DNA of 64,000 nt from Bacteroidota bacterium (GCA_009773515.1 WSXX01000003.1:124001-188000), one strand, 5' to 3'. Counted from the first letter of the stretch, positions 45,515-54,146 are shown. Notes: a model not told the origin generated them from the sequence alone. Made by a program: numbers and translations.

Positions 45515-46108
45515 TCAGTAAAGATGTTGCTCAAGCGCTATTTTCAGGTTTCGTTTGCCGTTTTGAATGTGACTTTTTACTTCGTTCAACGTGTATCCGG
45601 TTGTTTGCTCAATTTCAAGATATGATTTATCATCGAAATAAAAGAGCAGGATACATTGCTGCTGTCCGGGCGAAAGGTTTCCCATTGCCTGGTGAAGTTT
45701 TCGGATGCGTTCTTCGGCTTCATCTTCAGAATTAAGATTCAGAAAACCGCCGTTTTCCATAATTTCTCCCAAAAGATTATCTTCCCAGGTCAGCAGAAAT
45801 CCATCTTTTTTGCGCTGTCGCAGTATCATGGCGCAATGGCTTTTGGTAAAGGTAAAAAGCCAGGATTTGAAATTATGAACTTCGTATTTCCGAAGAGCTA
45901 CAAAAAGCCGTTCAAAAACTTCCATGGCGGCATCGCGCGCTTCATCACGGTTTTTCAGGTATTTTAAGCAAACCCCAAGTACCAGATGAGAGTAGCGGCG
46001 AAATAGTTCCCCGATGATCTCCTGATTCCCCGACTGACGGAAGAATTCAACCAGTTCCTCATCGCTGAGGAGGTTGATTATATTTCCATCGGTCAGATTG
46101 CTTGCCAT
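45515..46108 (-). CDS. ECF RNA polymerase sigma factor
   Basis: The 197-residue protein has region 2 with RRYSHLVLGVCLKYLKNRDE and AAMEVFERLFVALRKYEVHN. Region 4 holds KSYLEIEQTTGYTLNEVKSH near residues 158-178. The next gene on the same strand is the zinc-finger/TonB_C protein, 5 bases away, so the two form a sigma/anti-sigma pair. Region 2.4-like sequence differs from the other two ECF factors in this window, implying different promoters. It has a consensus -7 element 20 bases upstream. Confidence 0.93.
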   Translation of the reverse strand: MASNLTDGNIINLLSDEELVEFFRQSGNQEIIGELFRRYSHLVLGVCLKYLKNRDEARDAAMEVFERLFVALRKYEVHNFKSWLFTFTKSHCAMILRQRKKDGFLLTWEDNLLGEIMENGGFLNLNSEDEAEERIRKLHQAMGNLSPGQQQCILLFYFDDKSYLEIEQTTGYTLNEVKSHIQNGKRNLKIALEQHLY

Positions 46109-46127
46109 GAATTGTTTTTGTTCTTCA

Positions 46128-46135
46128 CAAAAGTA
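46128..46135 (-). promoter_or_regulatory. -7 element of the sigma / TonB_C anti-sigma operon
   Basis: The minus strand reads TACTTTTG, identical to the -7 element of the ECF sigma gene at 4540. No clear -33 is present. Confidence 0.5.
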
Positions 46136-46161
46136 GAAAAAGAAGCGGGAAATTTATATTA

Positions 46162-46320
46162 AAGTCAGGGCTTGACTTTATATTTCCTTGCTTTTGCAAA
46201 AAGCTTGTTTTCAAATAGTCAAACCCTGACTTGTGGATTTTACAAAAGTCAGGGCTTGACTTTATATTTCCTTGTTTTTGCAAAAAGCTTGTTTTCAAAT
46301 AGTCAAACCCTGACTTGTGA
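46162..46320. repeat. Tandem pair of 75-bp hairpin elements
   Basis: Two nearly identical copies (46162-46236 and 46246-46320) repeat with a period of 84. Each is bounded by AAGTCAGGGCTTGACT and AGTCAAACCCTGACTT, a 16-base inverted repeat with one mismatch. About 39 AT-rich bases lie between the arms. There is no ORF and no spacer diversity, so it is a duplicated MITE-like or REP-like element. It fills most of the 426-base gap between the divergent sigma and TonB genes. Confidence 0.85.
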
Positions 46321-46534
46321 ATTCTAGAATGAATAATAAATATTGAATTTGCCTGAATATTATAAAATATCCGGCGCTTCTTTGCGTTAGTATTTACAGG
46401 GAGATTGACCGGATTTCGGGAAGGCTTGTGTTAAATTAGCAGGATTGAGAATTATTTTTTGCATGGCTTATGGAAAAAGGATGCGTTTTGCATCTTCACT
46501 ATAAAACCAGTTCTCACACTTAAACACTTCAGCC

Positions 46535-47212
46535 ATGGAAACACGTAAAACAAAACGGGCCGATCTCGAAAAAAAGCGCCCCGTATTTCTTCAACTAGGT
46601 CTCATTCTCGCGCTAGGCGCAGCTCTTGCAGCCTTTGAATGGAAAACCCCGGACATTGGCAATATTGATCTCCCACAAAGAATTGTATTTGATCCAGATC
46701 CAGGCTTCATTCAGATTGTAAGAGAGAAAAAGGAACTCCCAAAGCCTGTAAACACAACCCTGATTAAATCGGTTGATAATATCCGGGATGATATTCCTGC
46801 ACTCGAACTCAATATAGAAATAGACCCCAATGCTGAAGTTGAACCCTATTTGCCACCAGTTCAACTTGCTGATGAACCGGAAGATTTATCAGACGAGCCC
46901 TTCGTAATTGTTCAGAATATGCCTGAATTTCCCGGGGGTGAAGCAGCACTTTTTAAATATCTGTCTGACAATATTGTTTACCCATTACAAGCCAGAGAAG
47001 CAGGGATAAGCGGAACCGTTTTTGTGACTTTTGTGATTGAACCTGATGGAAGTGTTTCCTCGGTAGCCAGTCTCAGGGGTGTACCCGGTGGATGCACTGA
47101 AGAAGCTGAACGCGTGGTAAAATCAATGCCCGACTGGAATCCTGGCAAGCAACGTGGAAAAGCAGTCAGGGTGCGCCTTAACCTTCCTGTAAAATTCAGT
47201 CTCAGAAATTAA
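46535..47212 (+). CDS. Energy transducer TonB
   Basis: The 225-residue protein has a short basic N-terminus (METRKTKRADLEKKRP) and one membrane span (FLQLGLILALGAALAAF). A periplasmic Pro/Glu linker follows. The TonB_C domain covers about 140-225, with MPEFPGGEAALFKYL, GTVFVTFVIEPDG and NPGKQRGKAVRVR. No ExbB/ExbD genes are nearby. The same C-terminal module ends both the anti-sigma factor upstream and the VWA protein downstream, so the three evolved by domain sharing. It likely energises a TonB-dependent receptor or passes signals in this cluster. Confidence 0.9.
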   Translation: METRKTKRADLEKKRPVFLQLGLILALGAALAAFEWKTPDIGNIDLPQRIVFDPDPGFIQIVREKKELPKPVNTTLIKSVDNIRDDIPALELNIEIDPNAEVEPYLPPVQLADEPEDLSDEPFVIVQNMPEFPGGEAALFKYLSDNIVYPLQAREAGISGTVFVTFVIEPDGSVSSVASLRGVPGGCTEEAERVVKSMPDWNPGKQRGKAVRVRLNLPVKFSLRN

Positions 47213-47367
47213 GCACTTTCCCCTTCTTTTCTCTCAGGATATTTTATAAGCATTATTCCTGACTCATCATTTGTAGTTTAATTTTCTTCTGATAAGCAGC
47301 CATTGCTGGTTGTACAGCCACCCTTATGTCCTGAAAAACCTGAAAAACACACTTTAAAAACTCTGTC

Positions 47368-49707
47368 ATGAAAACAAATCCTTTCACCAAACCCATATGC
47401 ATTGGCATTGCAGCAATTGCCTCGCTTTTCAACTTAAGTTTAATTTCAAATGCCAATGCCCAGGAATATCTGCCCGATCGTCCCGGAGTTCCATATTTCG
47501 AAACTCCCGGCGATGTGGTTACCGAAAACCTGCCTCTGCAATCCACTACAGCAACGGTAAGTATTGCAGGTGTAATCGCCCATGTTACCGTAAAGCAGGT
47601 CTATAAAAATCAAGGGAAAAAGCCAATCGAAGCCGTTTATGTATTTCCCGGATCAACACGCGCCGCAGTTCATGCCATGAGTATGAAGATAGGAGAACGC
47701 AACATTACAGCTAAAATTGAAGAGCGAAACAAAGCCCGTACAGATTATGCTCAGGCATTAAATGAAGGGCGTTCGGCTTCTCTGCTGGAGCAGCACCGGC
47801 CCAATGTTTTTCAGATGAGTGTTGGCAACATTATGCCCGGCGATGTGGTTGAAGTTGAACTGCGATACACCGAATACCTGATGTCGCGAAATGGGATTTA
47901 TGAATTTGTTTATCCAACGGTGGTAGGTCCGCGGTATCCCGGAAACGGAGAAAGCAGCCACAACCCTGAGTGGAATGCCAATCCTTATCTGAATGAAGGT
48001 GAATTGCCATCCTATACTTTTAATTTTGATTGTTCAATATCTTCAGGCCTGCCGCTCAAAGATGTGAGGTGTACTTCGCACAAAGTAAATGTCACTTACA
48101 AGGATAAAAAAAGTGCCGGAATACAACTTGACAGCAAGGAAATTTATGGGGCAAACCGCGATTTTATCCTGCAGTACCGCTTAGGTGGTGATGGAATTGA
48201 AAACGGAATATGGCTTTACAGCGATGGCGTTGAGAATTATTTCATGACAACGATTCAGCCACCGGCATCTGTAAAACCGGAAATGATTCCGCCGAGAGAA
48301 TATATTTTTATTGTGGATGTTTCGGGTTCTATGCATGGATTTCCCCTTGAAGTGTCAAAAAAACTGATCTCAGGCTTATTAAACGGACTGAAAAGTACCG
48401 ATAGGTTTAATATCCTCTTTTTTGCCGGAGGTGCCGATTTGCTTGCCAATGAGTCTTTATCAGCCACAACGGAAAACATTTCAAAAGCCTTAAAAATGCT
48501 CAGTTCGCAGCGAGGCAGCGGAGGTACTGAATTACTTCCGGCCCTTAAAAAAGCGCTGGCAATGAACACTTCTTCTGATTTTGCCCGCACCTTCGTGATT
48601 GCAACCGATGGATACGTTACCGTGGAGAAGGAAGCATTTGCGCTGATAAAATCCAATCTGAACAAAGCCAATTTCTTTACTTTTGGGATTGGATCATCGG
48701 TAAATCGGCATTTGCTTGAAGGCATGGCCCACGCCGGCGCCGGAGAAGCTGTTGTGATTACCAATGAAAAGGAAGCCGTTGAAAAAGCCGAAGAGTTCAG
48801 GAAATTACTGAGTTCTCCGCTGCTGACCAATATTGATATTTCGTTTAATGGCTTTGATGCGTATGATTTTGAACCTTCTTCGGTTCCCGATATGTTTGCT
48901 TCGCGACCTGTTGTGATTTTCGGAAAATACCGCGGCACACCTTCAGGCAGCATTAAACTTTCAGGTTCAAATGGCGATGGAAATTACACATCCACAATTT
49001 CTGTTGCTGATGCTAAACCAGTCATAGAAAATCAGGCGCTTAAATACCTGTGGGCCAGGGAGAAAATTAGGGTGATTGATGATTATTCCGGTGGCTATGG
49101 AGGTGTGCCTGAGGAAGTGGAAAAACTGGTAACCAGTCTGGGAATTAAGTATAATCTGCTAACTGCATATACTTCATTTATAGCTATTGATACAGAAATA
49201 AGAAATGATGGAAAGCCAGTGGTTACTGTCAGGCAGCCTTTACCTTTGCCCGAGGGAGTAAGCAACTGTGCTGTAGGGGCTGTGAGTACAGGTGCATCAT
49301 CTCCGAAAATGAGCATGGGATATGCTGTTCAGGATGTTCAATATATTGAGGGAATCAGGGTTACTGGAAAGAAAGAAATGAAAGAAGAGGAAGCATTTAT
49401 TGTAGTCGAAACCATGCCTTCGTTTCCGGGAGGTCAAAAAGCACTTGAGAACTATCTGAAAATCAACCTTAAGTATCCGGAAGCAGCAAAAAATGCCGGA
49501 ATCAAAGGCACTGTGTTTGTTTCGTTTGTGGTTGAAAGGGATGGTACTTTGTCGGATATTCGGGTAGTTCGCGGAATCGGCAGTGGTTGCGACGAGGAAG
49601 TTATCCGCTTGTTGAAGAACATGCCCAAATGGAAACCCGGAAAACAAAGAGGAAAAGCTGTCAGAGTAAGTATGAATCTGCCGGTTACGTTTGACACAGC
49701 GAACTAA
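47368..49707 (+). CDS. VIT-VWA protein with C-terminal TonB domain
   Basis: The 779-residue protein has a signal peptide (cleavage after ANAQ), a VIT domain (about 50-165; KQVYKNQGKKPIEAVYVFPG) and a von Willebrand A domain. The MIDAS reads FIVDVSGSMHG near residue 315. A linker with SMGYAVQDVQYIEGI leads to a TonB_C domain (about 690-779; MPSFPGGQKALENYL, then KPGKQRGKAVRVS). VIT-VWA proteins (inter-alpha-trypsin-inhibitor-like) mediate protein contacts through metal-bound MIDAS. Because it has a cleavable signal peptide rather than a membrane anchor, the TonB_C part cannot be driven by ExbBD in the normal way. It follows the TonB gene by 155 bases. Confidence 0.88.
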   Translation: MKTNPFTKPICIGIAAIASLFNLSLISNANAQEYLPDRPGVPYFETPGDVVTENLPLQSTTATVSIAGVIAHVTVKQVYKNQGKKPIEAVYVFPGSTRAAVHAMSMKIGERNITAKIEERNKARTDYAQALNEGRSASLLEQHRPNVFQMSVGNIMPGDVVEVELRYTEYLMSRNGIYEFVYPTVVGPRYPGNGESSHNPEWNANPYLNEGELPSYTFNFDCSISSGLPLKDVRCTSHKVNVTYKDKKSAGIQLDSKEIYGANRDFILQYRLGGDGIENGIWLYSDGVENYFMTTIQPPASVKPEMIPPREYIFIVDVSGSMHGFPLEVSKKLISGLLNGLKSTDRFNILFFAGGADLLANESLSATTENISKALKMLSSQRGSGGTELLPALKKALAMNTSSDFARTFVIATDGYVTVEKEAFALIKSNLNKANFFTFGIGSSVNRHLLEGMAHAGAGEAVVITNEKEAVEKAEEFRKLLSSPLLTNIDISFNGFDAYDFEPSSVPDMFASRPVVIFGKYRGTPSGSIKLSGSNGDGNYTSTISVADAKPVIENQALKYLWAREKIRVIDDYSGGYGGVPEEVEKLVTSLGIKYNLLTAYTSFIAIDTEIRNDGKPVVTVRQPLPLPEGVSNCAVGAVSTGASSPKMSMGYAVQDVQYIEGIRVTGKKEMKEEEAFIVVETMPSFPGGQKALENYLKINLKYPEAAKNAGIKGTVFVSFVVERDGTLSDIRVVRGIGSGCDEEVIRLLKNMPKWKPGKQRGKAVRVSMNLPVTFDTAN

Positions 49708-49773
49708 CAACGACAGGTTATTTCTTTAATCTTTACAATAAGGATTACTTGGTAAATAATTGATGGTTTTGTC

Positions 49774-49873
49774 CTTCGACTCCGCTCAGGATGACATCGT
49801 AGAGGGTTGATAACGTGTGTACTATAGAGGAACACTGCTGACCAAACACGAATGTCACACTGAGCGGAGTCGA
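49774..49873 (-). repeat. MITE-like 100-bp inverted-repeat element, copy A
   Basis: The ends CTTCGACTCCGCTCAGGATG and TGTCACACTGAGCGGAGTCG are imperfect terminal inverted repeats of about 24 bases. Read on the minus strand the whole element, including the interior around acgttatca and acgatgtcatcc, matches the copy at 59376. A further half-end (gcggagtcgaaac) lies at 49941. The element occupies most of the gap between the VIT-VWA gene and the response regulator. Confidence 0.8.
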
Positions 49874-49974
49874 TATGTCTTAAATAATTATACTCAAACT
49901 TTTTGAGTGATATTTCAAAATGATAATTCTGTCAGGTCGGGCGGAGTCGAAACTTTTAAGCGACAACTGTCTGC

Positions 49975-51324
49975 TTATAGCTTTCCGTCGCTCATCAGGC
50001 GGTAAATGGTGGTTTTTCCAATGTCAAGTTTATCGGCCACAAGCCTAACCTTGTTGTCGTATTTTTGTAGAAAGTGATTGATAATGCGTCTGTTATATTC
50101 ATCTAGCGTTGTTTCTTCAAACAGGAAATCCTGCGATGAACTGGCGGTGCTGAATGAGATGTCCATATCCTCAATCACATTGGTATTGGTCATTACAGCA
50201 GAAAGTTCCATAATGGCTTTCAACTCACGCACATTTCCCGGAAAGGGGTATTTCTGGATTTTATCAATTGCTTTTGGCGAAATTGACAGCTTTCCCATTT
50301 TGTTTTTCTGGCAAAACTCATCCACAAAAAAGCGGGCCAGCAATGCAATGTCGCTTCCACGTTCGCGCAAAGGCGGCAGATTAATCGGAAGACCCAGAAG
50401 ACGATAATACAAATCTTCGCGGAAGTCACCCTTTCTCACCAGTTCCTGCAGATTTTTGTGTGTAGCCACAATTACCCTGACATCGAGTTTAATGGTTTCA
50501 CTACCTCCAACTCTCACTACTTCCTCTTCCTGCAGCACCCTGAGCAGCTTCGACTGCATATTCAGATCCATATCACCGATTTCGTCGAGAAAAATGGTGC
50601 CACGGTTAGCTTCCTCAAAACGTCCTATGCGGCGGTTGTTAGCGCCTGTGAATGAACCTTTTTCATGACCAAACATTTCGCTTTCAATCAGCTCTTTAGG
50701 AATTGCAGTTACATTTACTGCTACAAATGGTTTCTTGCTGCGGGCCGAAGCGTGATGTATAGATTTGGCAACCAATTCTTTACCAGTTCCGGTTTCACCA
50801 TAAATGGAAACCGTAATGTTCGTTCTGGCTGCTTTTTCAATCAAAATAAATACCTTATTGATCGCCTGACTGTTTCCTTTAATCAGGTTGTTTACTTCGT
50901 ACTTGCGACCGATTTCCTCTTCAAGATAAGCGATCTTTTGCCGGAGAGCCACATTTTCGCGTATGTTTTTGGTGATGTTCCACATGCGCTCTTTGGTGTC
51001 CTGATCTTTAAGAATATAATCGTAAGCACCTTTTTTCAGCAATTCAATGGCCGTTGCCACATCTTGTTGCCCGGAAACTATAACCACCGGAGTATCAGGG
51101 TTAAACTCTTTAATTTGTTTCAACACATCCAGTCCGGTCATATCCGGAAGGTTATAATCAAGCGAAATGAGGGCCGGATTTTTATAGAGGTTTTTTATCA
51201 GACTTTTCCCATCGGGAAAAATCTCAACCTCATATTCAGGGTTGAGTGAAAGATGATGAGAAATAATTTTTGCAAATATTATGTCATCTTCAACTATAAA
51301 AATTCTGAAAGGTTCTGAGGCCAT
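49975..51324 (-). CDS. NtrC-family sigma-54-dependent response regulator
   Basis: The 449-residue protein has a receiver domain (1-125) with phospho-acceptor Asp56 in SLDYNLPDMTG and acidic residues in IVEDD. An AAA+ domain follows with Walker A GETGTGKE, the sigma-54 contact loop in GSFTGANNRR, Walker B TIFLDEIGDMD and an arginine-finger region. A Fis-type helix-turn-helix closes the chain (KVRLVADKLDIGKTTIYRLM). It activates sigma-54 promoters after phosphorylation. No histidine kinase is adjacent, so it is an orphan here. The contact loop has Ser in place of the common Ala of GAFTGA, a tolerated variant. Confidence 0.95.
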   Translation of the reverse strand: MASEPFRIFIVEDDIIFAKIISHHLSLNPEYEVEIFPDGKSLIKNLYKNPALISLDYNLPDMTGLDVLKQIKEFNPDTPVVIVSGQQDVATAIELLKKGAYDYILKDQDTKERMWNITKNIRENVALRQKIAYLEEEIGRKYEVNNLIKGNSQAINKVFILIEKAARTNITVSIYGETGTGKELVAKSIHHASARSKKPFVAVNVTAIPKELIESEMFGHEKGSFTGANNRRIGRFEEANRGTIFLDEIGDMDLNMQSKLLRVLQEEEVVRVGGSETIKLDVRVIVATHKNLQELVRKGDFREDLYYRLLGLPINLPPLRERGSDIALLARFFVDEFCQKNKMGKLSISPKAIDKIQKYPFPGNVRELKAIMELSAVMTNTNVIEDMDISFSTASSSQDFLFEETTLDEYNRRIINHFLQKYDNKVRLVADKLDIGKTTIYRLMSDGKL

Positions 51325-51420
51325 ATTGAGAGAGTCTATTTGAGGTCTAAATTACAAAAAATATTCGCCCGGCGCATGAAACAATAAAAATCAGCTGATT
51401 TTAAGTTTATTGAACGCAGA

Positions 51421-52410
51421 TTATTCTGGATTCAATGAGGTATAAAACGATTCAATCTGAAACAAAATTTCCTCAATTTCCTGATGTTGCATTGCAAGCA
51501 TAAGTTTCATGCGGAAAGGTTTGAAATCGGGAAGGGCTTTGAAATAGCGGGCATAGTGTTTTCGCATTTCAAGAATGGCTGTTCTTTCGCCTTTCCACAA
51601 AACTGATTCCGACAGATGAGTGCGGCATACATTAAGGCGGTCAGCAATTCCAGGTTCTAGGGCCTCAGTTTTATCGTTCAGATACTGTTTTATATTTCTG
51701 AAAATCCAGGGATTTCCAACAGCTGCCCGGCCAATCATAATGCCATCAACTCCGGTTTGTTCAAGCTTAGCCAGCGCTGTCGGTCCATCCACTACATCTC
51801 CGTTGCCAATTATAGGAATATGGATTCCGGGATTTCGCTTAACTTCACCTATCAGCGACCAATCGGCCAGACCACTGTACATCTGTGCGCGTGTGCGGCC
51901 ATGAATGGTGAGTGCCTGAATACCAGTGTCCTGAAGTCGCAGCGCAAGCTGAACAATAGGTTTTGAGCTTTCGTCCCATCCCAGTCGGGTTTTTGCCGTT
52001 ACAGGCAATGAAACACCTTTCACCACCGATTCAGTGATTCTGAGCATCAATGGAAGATCCTGAAGCAAAGCTGCACCACCGCCTTTATTTACAATTTTCC
52101 GCACAGGACAACCGAAATTCAGGTCAATAAAATCGGGGCCGGCCTGTTCGGCGACCTTAGCTGCATTGACCATTGCGTCCACATTATTGCCAAAAATCTG
52201 AATTCCAACCGGGCGTTCATCTTCCGAAAAATCCATTTTTTTAAGGCTTCCGCTGATATCGCGCACCAATCCTTCTGACGAAATAAACTCAGTTACCACT
52301 GCATCTGCGCCCAATTGCCTGCATATCCGGCGAAATGGCGGGTCAGTAATGTCCTCCATCGGAGCCAGAAAAAGTGGGCAGTTGCCGAGTTCGTGTGAGC
52401 CTATTTTCAT
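51421..52410 (-). CDS. dusB: tRNA-dihydrouridine synthase
   Basis: The frame is open to 52662, but the conserved protein starts at ATG 52410 (MKIGSHELGNCPLFLAPMED), giving 329 residues. The extra 84 codons overlap the CPBP gene and look like noise. Dus features are APMEDITDPPFR at the FMN site, NFGCPVRKIVNKGGGAAL, the catalytic Cys within it, and TIHGRTRAQMYSG. It reduces uridines in tRNA D-loops using FMN and NADPH. It diverges from the CPBP gene with a 64-base gap. DusB is favoured over other Dus types by length and motif spelling, but the subtype is not certain. Confidence 0.92.
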   Translation of the reverse strand: MKIGSHELGNCPLFLAPMEDITDPPFRRICRQLGADAVVTEFISSEGLVRDISGSLKKMDFSEDERPVGIQIFGNNVDAMVNAAKVAEQAGPDFIDLNFGCPVRKIVNKGGGAALLQDLPLMLRITESVVKGVSLPVTAKTRLGWDESSKPIVQLALRLQDTGIQALTIHGRTRAQMYSGLADWSLIGEVKRNPGIHIPIIGNGDVVDGPTALAKLEQTGVDGIMIGRAAVGNPWIFRNIKQYLNDKTEALEPGIADRLNVCRTHLSESVLWKGERTAILEMRKHYARYFKALPDFKPFRMKLMLAMQHQEIEEILFQIESFYTSLNPE

Positions 52411-52474
52411 GTCAGACGTTGATGTTTTGGTATTTTCTGTAATTTCACGCAAAATAACGAAATATAATGAAGGC

Positions 52475-53392
52475 ATGAGGGCAGGAGCATTTTTCTCTAA
52501 TTTATCTTCTGGCGGACAAATACTGTTACTGATTGGATTGGTGCTGGCTGGTACCGTATTTTCAATAGTTCTGGCATCGGGAGTTTCTATTTTGGTGTGG
52601 GGAACTGATGTTCTTACACAAGGTGCTGCTGTTGGAAGTCTGAACCTTGATTTTTTACGCACTTTCCAGATGATCAGTCAGGTAGGTATATTTATTTTGC
52701 CACCATTTATTTTTGGTTTATTGGTGAACAGCAGCAGTTTTAATTTTCTGGGCTTCCGCAGACCGGATTACAGGCACCTTATTGCTGCGGTTCTCATTAT
52801 TGCAGTGGCCGGACCAACCATCAATTTTCTGGTTGAATGGAATGAAGGTTTAAGATTACCCGGATTTTTAAAATCAATTGAGCAATGGATGCGCAATTCG
52901 GAAGAAACTGCAACCCGACTCACAAAGCAGTTTCTGGAAACAAGCAAAACAAGTGATTTGATAATCAATTTCATTATGATTGCAATACTTCCCGCAATTG
53001 GGGAGGAGTTGCTTTTCCGTTCTGCTTTAATAGGGATTCTGCGCAAAGTGTTTAAAGGCATACACTGGCCGGTGATAATTTCTGCGTTGATTTTCAGTGC
53101 TTTTCATCTGCAGTTTTTCGGATTTGTACCCCGGTTTGCGCTTGGCCTTGTGCTTGGCTACCTTTTTGTATGGTCAGGTTCTGTATGGGTTCCGATGCTG
53201 GCTCATCTGGTAAATAATGGTGTCGTAGTTGTAGTTTCCTGGTTGTCGGTGAATAAGATTATTGAAAGCAATGTAGATGACCTGGCTGATTTTGGATCAT
53301 GGATTGCGGTGGTGGTTTCGGTTTTTGCCTGTATTCTGATTTTGTATCTGACTTATCGGACCCGACCTGTTGAAGAAATGCAAACCGAATAA
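52475..53392 (+). CDS. CPBP-family intramembrane protease
   Basis: ATG 52475 (MRAGAFFSNLSSGGQILLLI) is chosen because the upstream codons overlap dusB; the protein has 305 residues. It has about seven membrane spans. The catalytic motifs are EELLFRSALIG (EExxxR), FSAFHLQFFGF and HLVNNG, which match CAAX-protease/bacteriocin-processing proteins. These glutamate intramembrane proteases cut prenylated or hydrophobic substrates; in bacteria they often give self-immunity or process small peptides. The neighbours give no clue to the substrate. Confidence 0.88.
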   Translation: MRAGAFFSNLSSGGQILLLIGLVLAGTVFSIVLASGVSILVWGTDVLTQGAAVGSLNLDFLRTFQMISQVGIFILPPFIFGLLVNSSSFNFLGFRRPDYRHLIAAVLIIAVAGPTINFLVEWNEGLRLPGFLKSIEQWMRNSEETATRLTKQFLETSKTSDLIINFIMIAILPAIGEELLFRSALIGILRKVFKGIHWPVIISALIFSAFHLQFFGFVPRFALGLVLGYLFVWSGSVWVPMLAHLVNNGVVVVVSWLSVNKIIESNVDDLADFGSWIAVVVSVFACILILYLTYRTRPVEEMQTE

Positions 53393-53460
53393 ACCATTTC
53401 CATCTTTAACCGGGAAAAGAGCCCGGGATTTGGAAAAAGAAGCGGAGATAAATTAATTAT

Positions 53461-53690
53461 TGTTTATCAATTACTCCTGCTTTGCTTCACCAAAAGATCA
53501 AACAGGTCTCGGGGAAGTATTTATATCACTTGTTTTAATATCGGTTGACCGAATAATTTTTTTTGATAAATTTGCTCACGGTCTAAATTTTATGTTGATG
53601 CAAACAAAATTACAACCCATAGAGGCCATGAAACTTTGTCCCACGATTTTATTGAATTATTTTAGTTGGTCAGAAGTAAATTTTTAAGTT
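53461..53690 (-). mobile_element. Decayed IS4/DUF4372-type transposase end, copy 1
   Basis: Read on the minus strand and allowing one frameshift near 53560, the sequence spells GQPILKQVI, then ILPRDLFDLLVKQSRSN, then stops. This matches the N-terminus of DUF4372-bearing IS4-family transposases. The roughly 100 bases upstream of that start also match copy 2, which suggests the IS end is included. The rest of the transposase is missing. Confidence 0.7.
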
Positions 53691-53699
53691 ACATAGAGT

Positions 53700-54113
53700 A
53701 TGAAACACATTAGGCTTTTTTTGAGTATTTCATTGCTGCTATCTGCTGCCTGCACCAAAGAAATAGATCTGAACCCAAATCCCGGTAATGAGAATACAGT
53801 AATTACTTTCAAAGTAAATACAACAGGTTATCCGGAAGAAAATACACTTAAAATTTATGACAATTATGACTATTTTCTGAGTGATACATTACCGTTAATA
53901 ATAAGCAAAGAGTATATTTCTTATGGTCGAGGCTGGTCTAAGCATACCCTGATTTTTCCAAAGGAAAGTAATAGGGAGCTCTGGATCAGAGTTAACTCCC
54001 TTTATAAATTCCCTTGGTTTTACAGGGATTTCATCTACAAATCCTCCATTTTTATTCCTTTGACGGATTCACTAATTGTTGATACTGAATATGAAAAATG
54101 GATACAGGAATAA
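53700..54113 (+). CDS. Small hypothetical lipoprotein
   Basis: The 137-residue protein has a lipoprotein signal with lipobox LSAAC (Cys near 19). The mature part is beta-rich with several aromatic residues (SYGRGWSKHTLIF, WFYRDFIYKSSIFIPL). No family is recognised. It is the first gene of a three-gene run bracketed by two decayed IS ends, followed after 33 bases by the barrel protein. Lipidation suggests an outer-membrane location, perhaps as partner of that barrel. Confidence 0.7.
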   Translation: MKHIRLFLSISLLLSAACTKEIDLNPNPGNENTVITFKVNTTGYPEENTLKIYDNYDYFLSDTLPLIISKEYISYGRGWSKHTLIFPKESNRELWIRVNSLYKFPWFYRDFIYKSSIFIPLTDSLIVDTEYEKWIQE

Positions 54114-54146
54114 TTCAGGGAAACTAATTCTAAAATTCTATTAATT

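Noticed and set aside
46162-46320. Possible CRISPR array
   Set aside because: There are only two units, each 75 bases with its own long inverted repeat, and no variable spacers or cas genes.
48255-48953. 232-codon minus-strand ORF
   Set aside because: It lies wholly within the VIT-VWA gene on the opposite strand and has no domain or start context; the plus-strand protein is clearly real.
50665-51249. 194-codon plus-strand ORF
   Set aside because: It is antisense to the receiver and AAA+ domains of the response regulator.
52411-52662. 84-codon N-terminal extension of dusB in the open frame
   Set aside because: It overlaps the divergent CPBP gene and lacks any similarity to Dus proteins; the conserved start is ATG 52410.
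53460-53687. 75-codon plus-strand ORF
   Set aside because: The stretch is explained by the antisense decayed transposase N-terminus and IS end; the plus-strand frame is not kept in the second copy.
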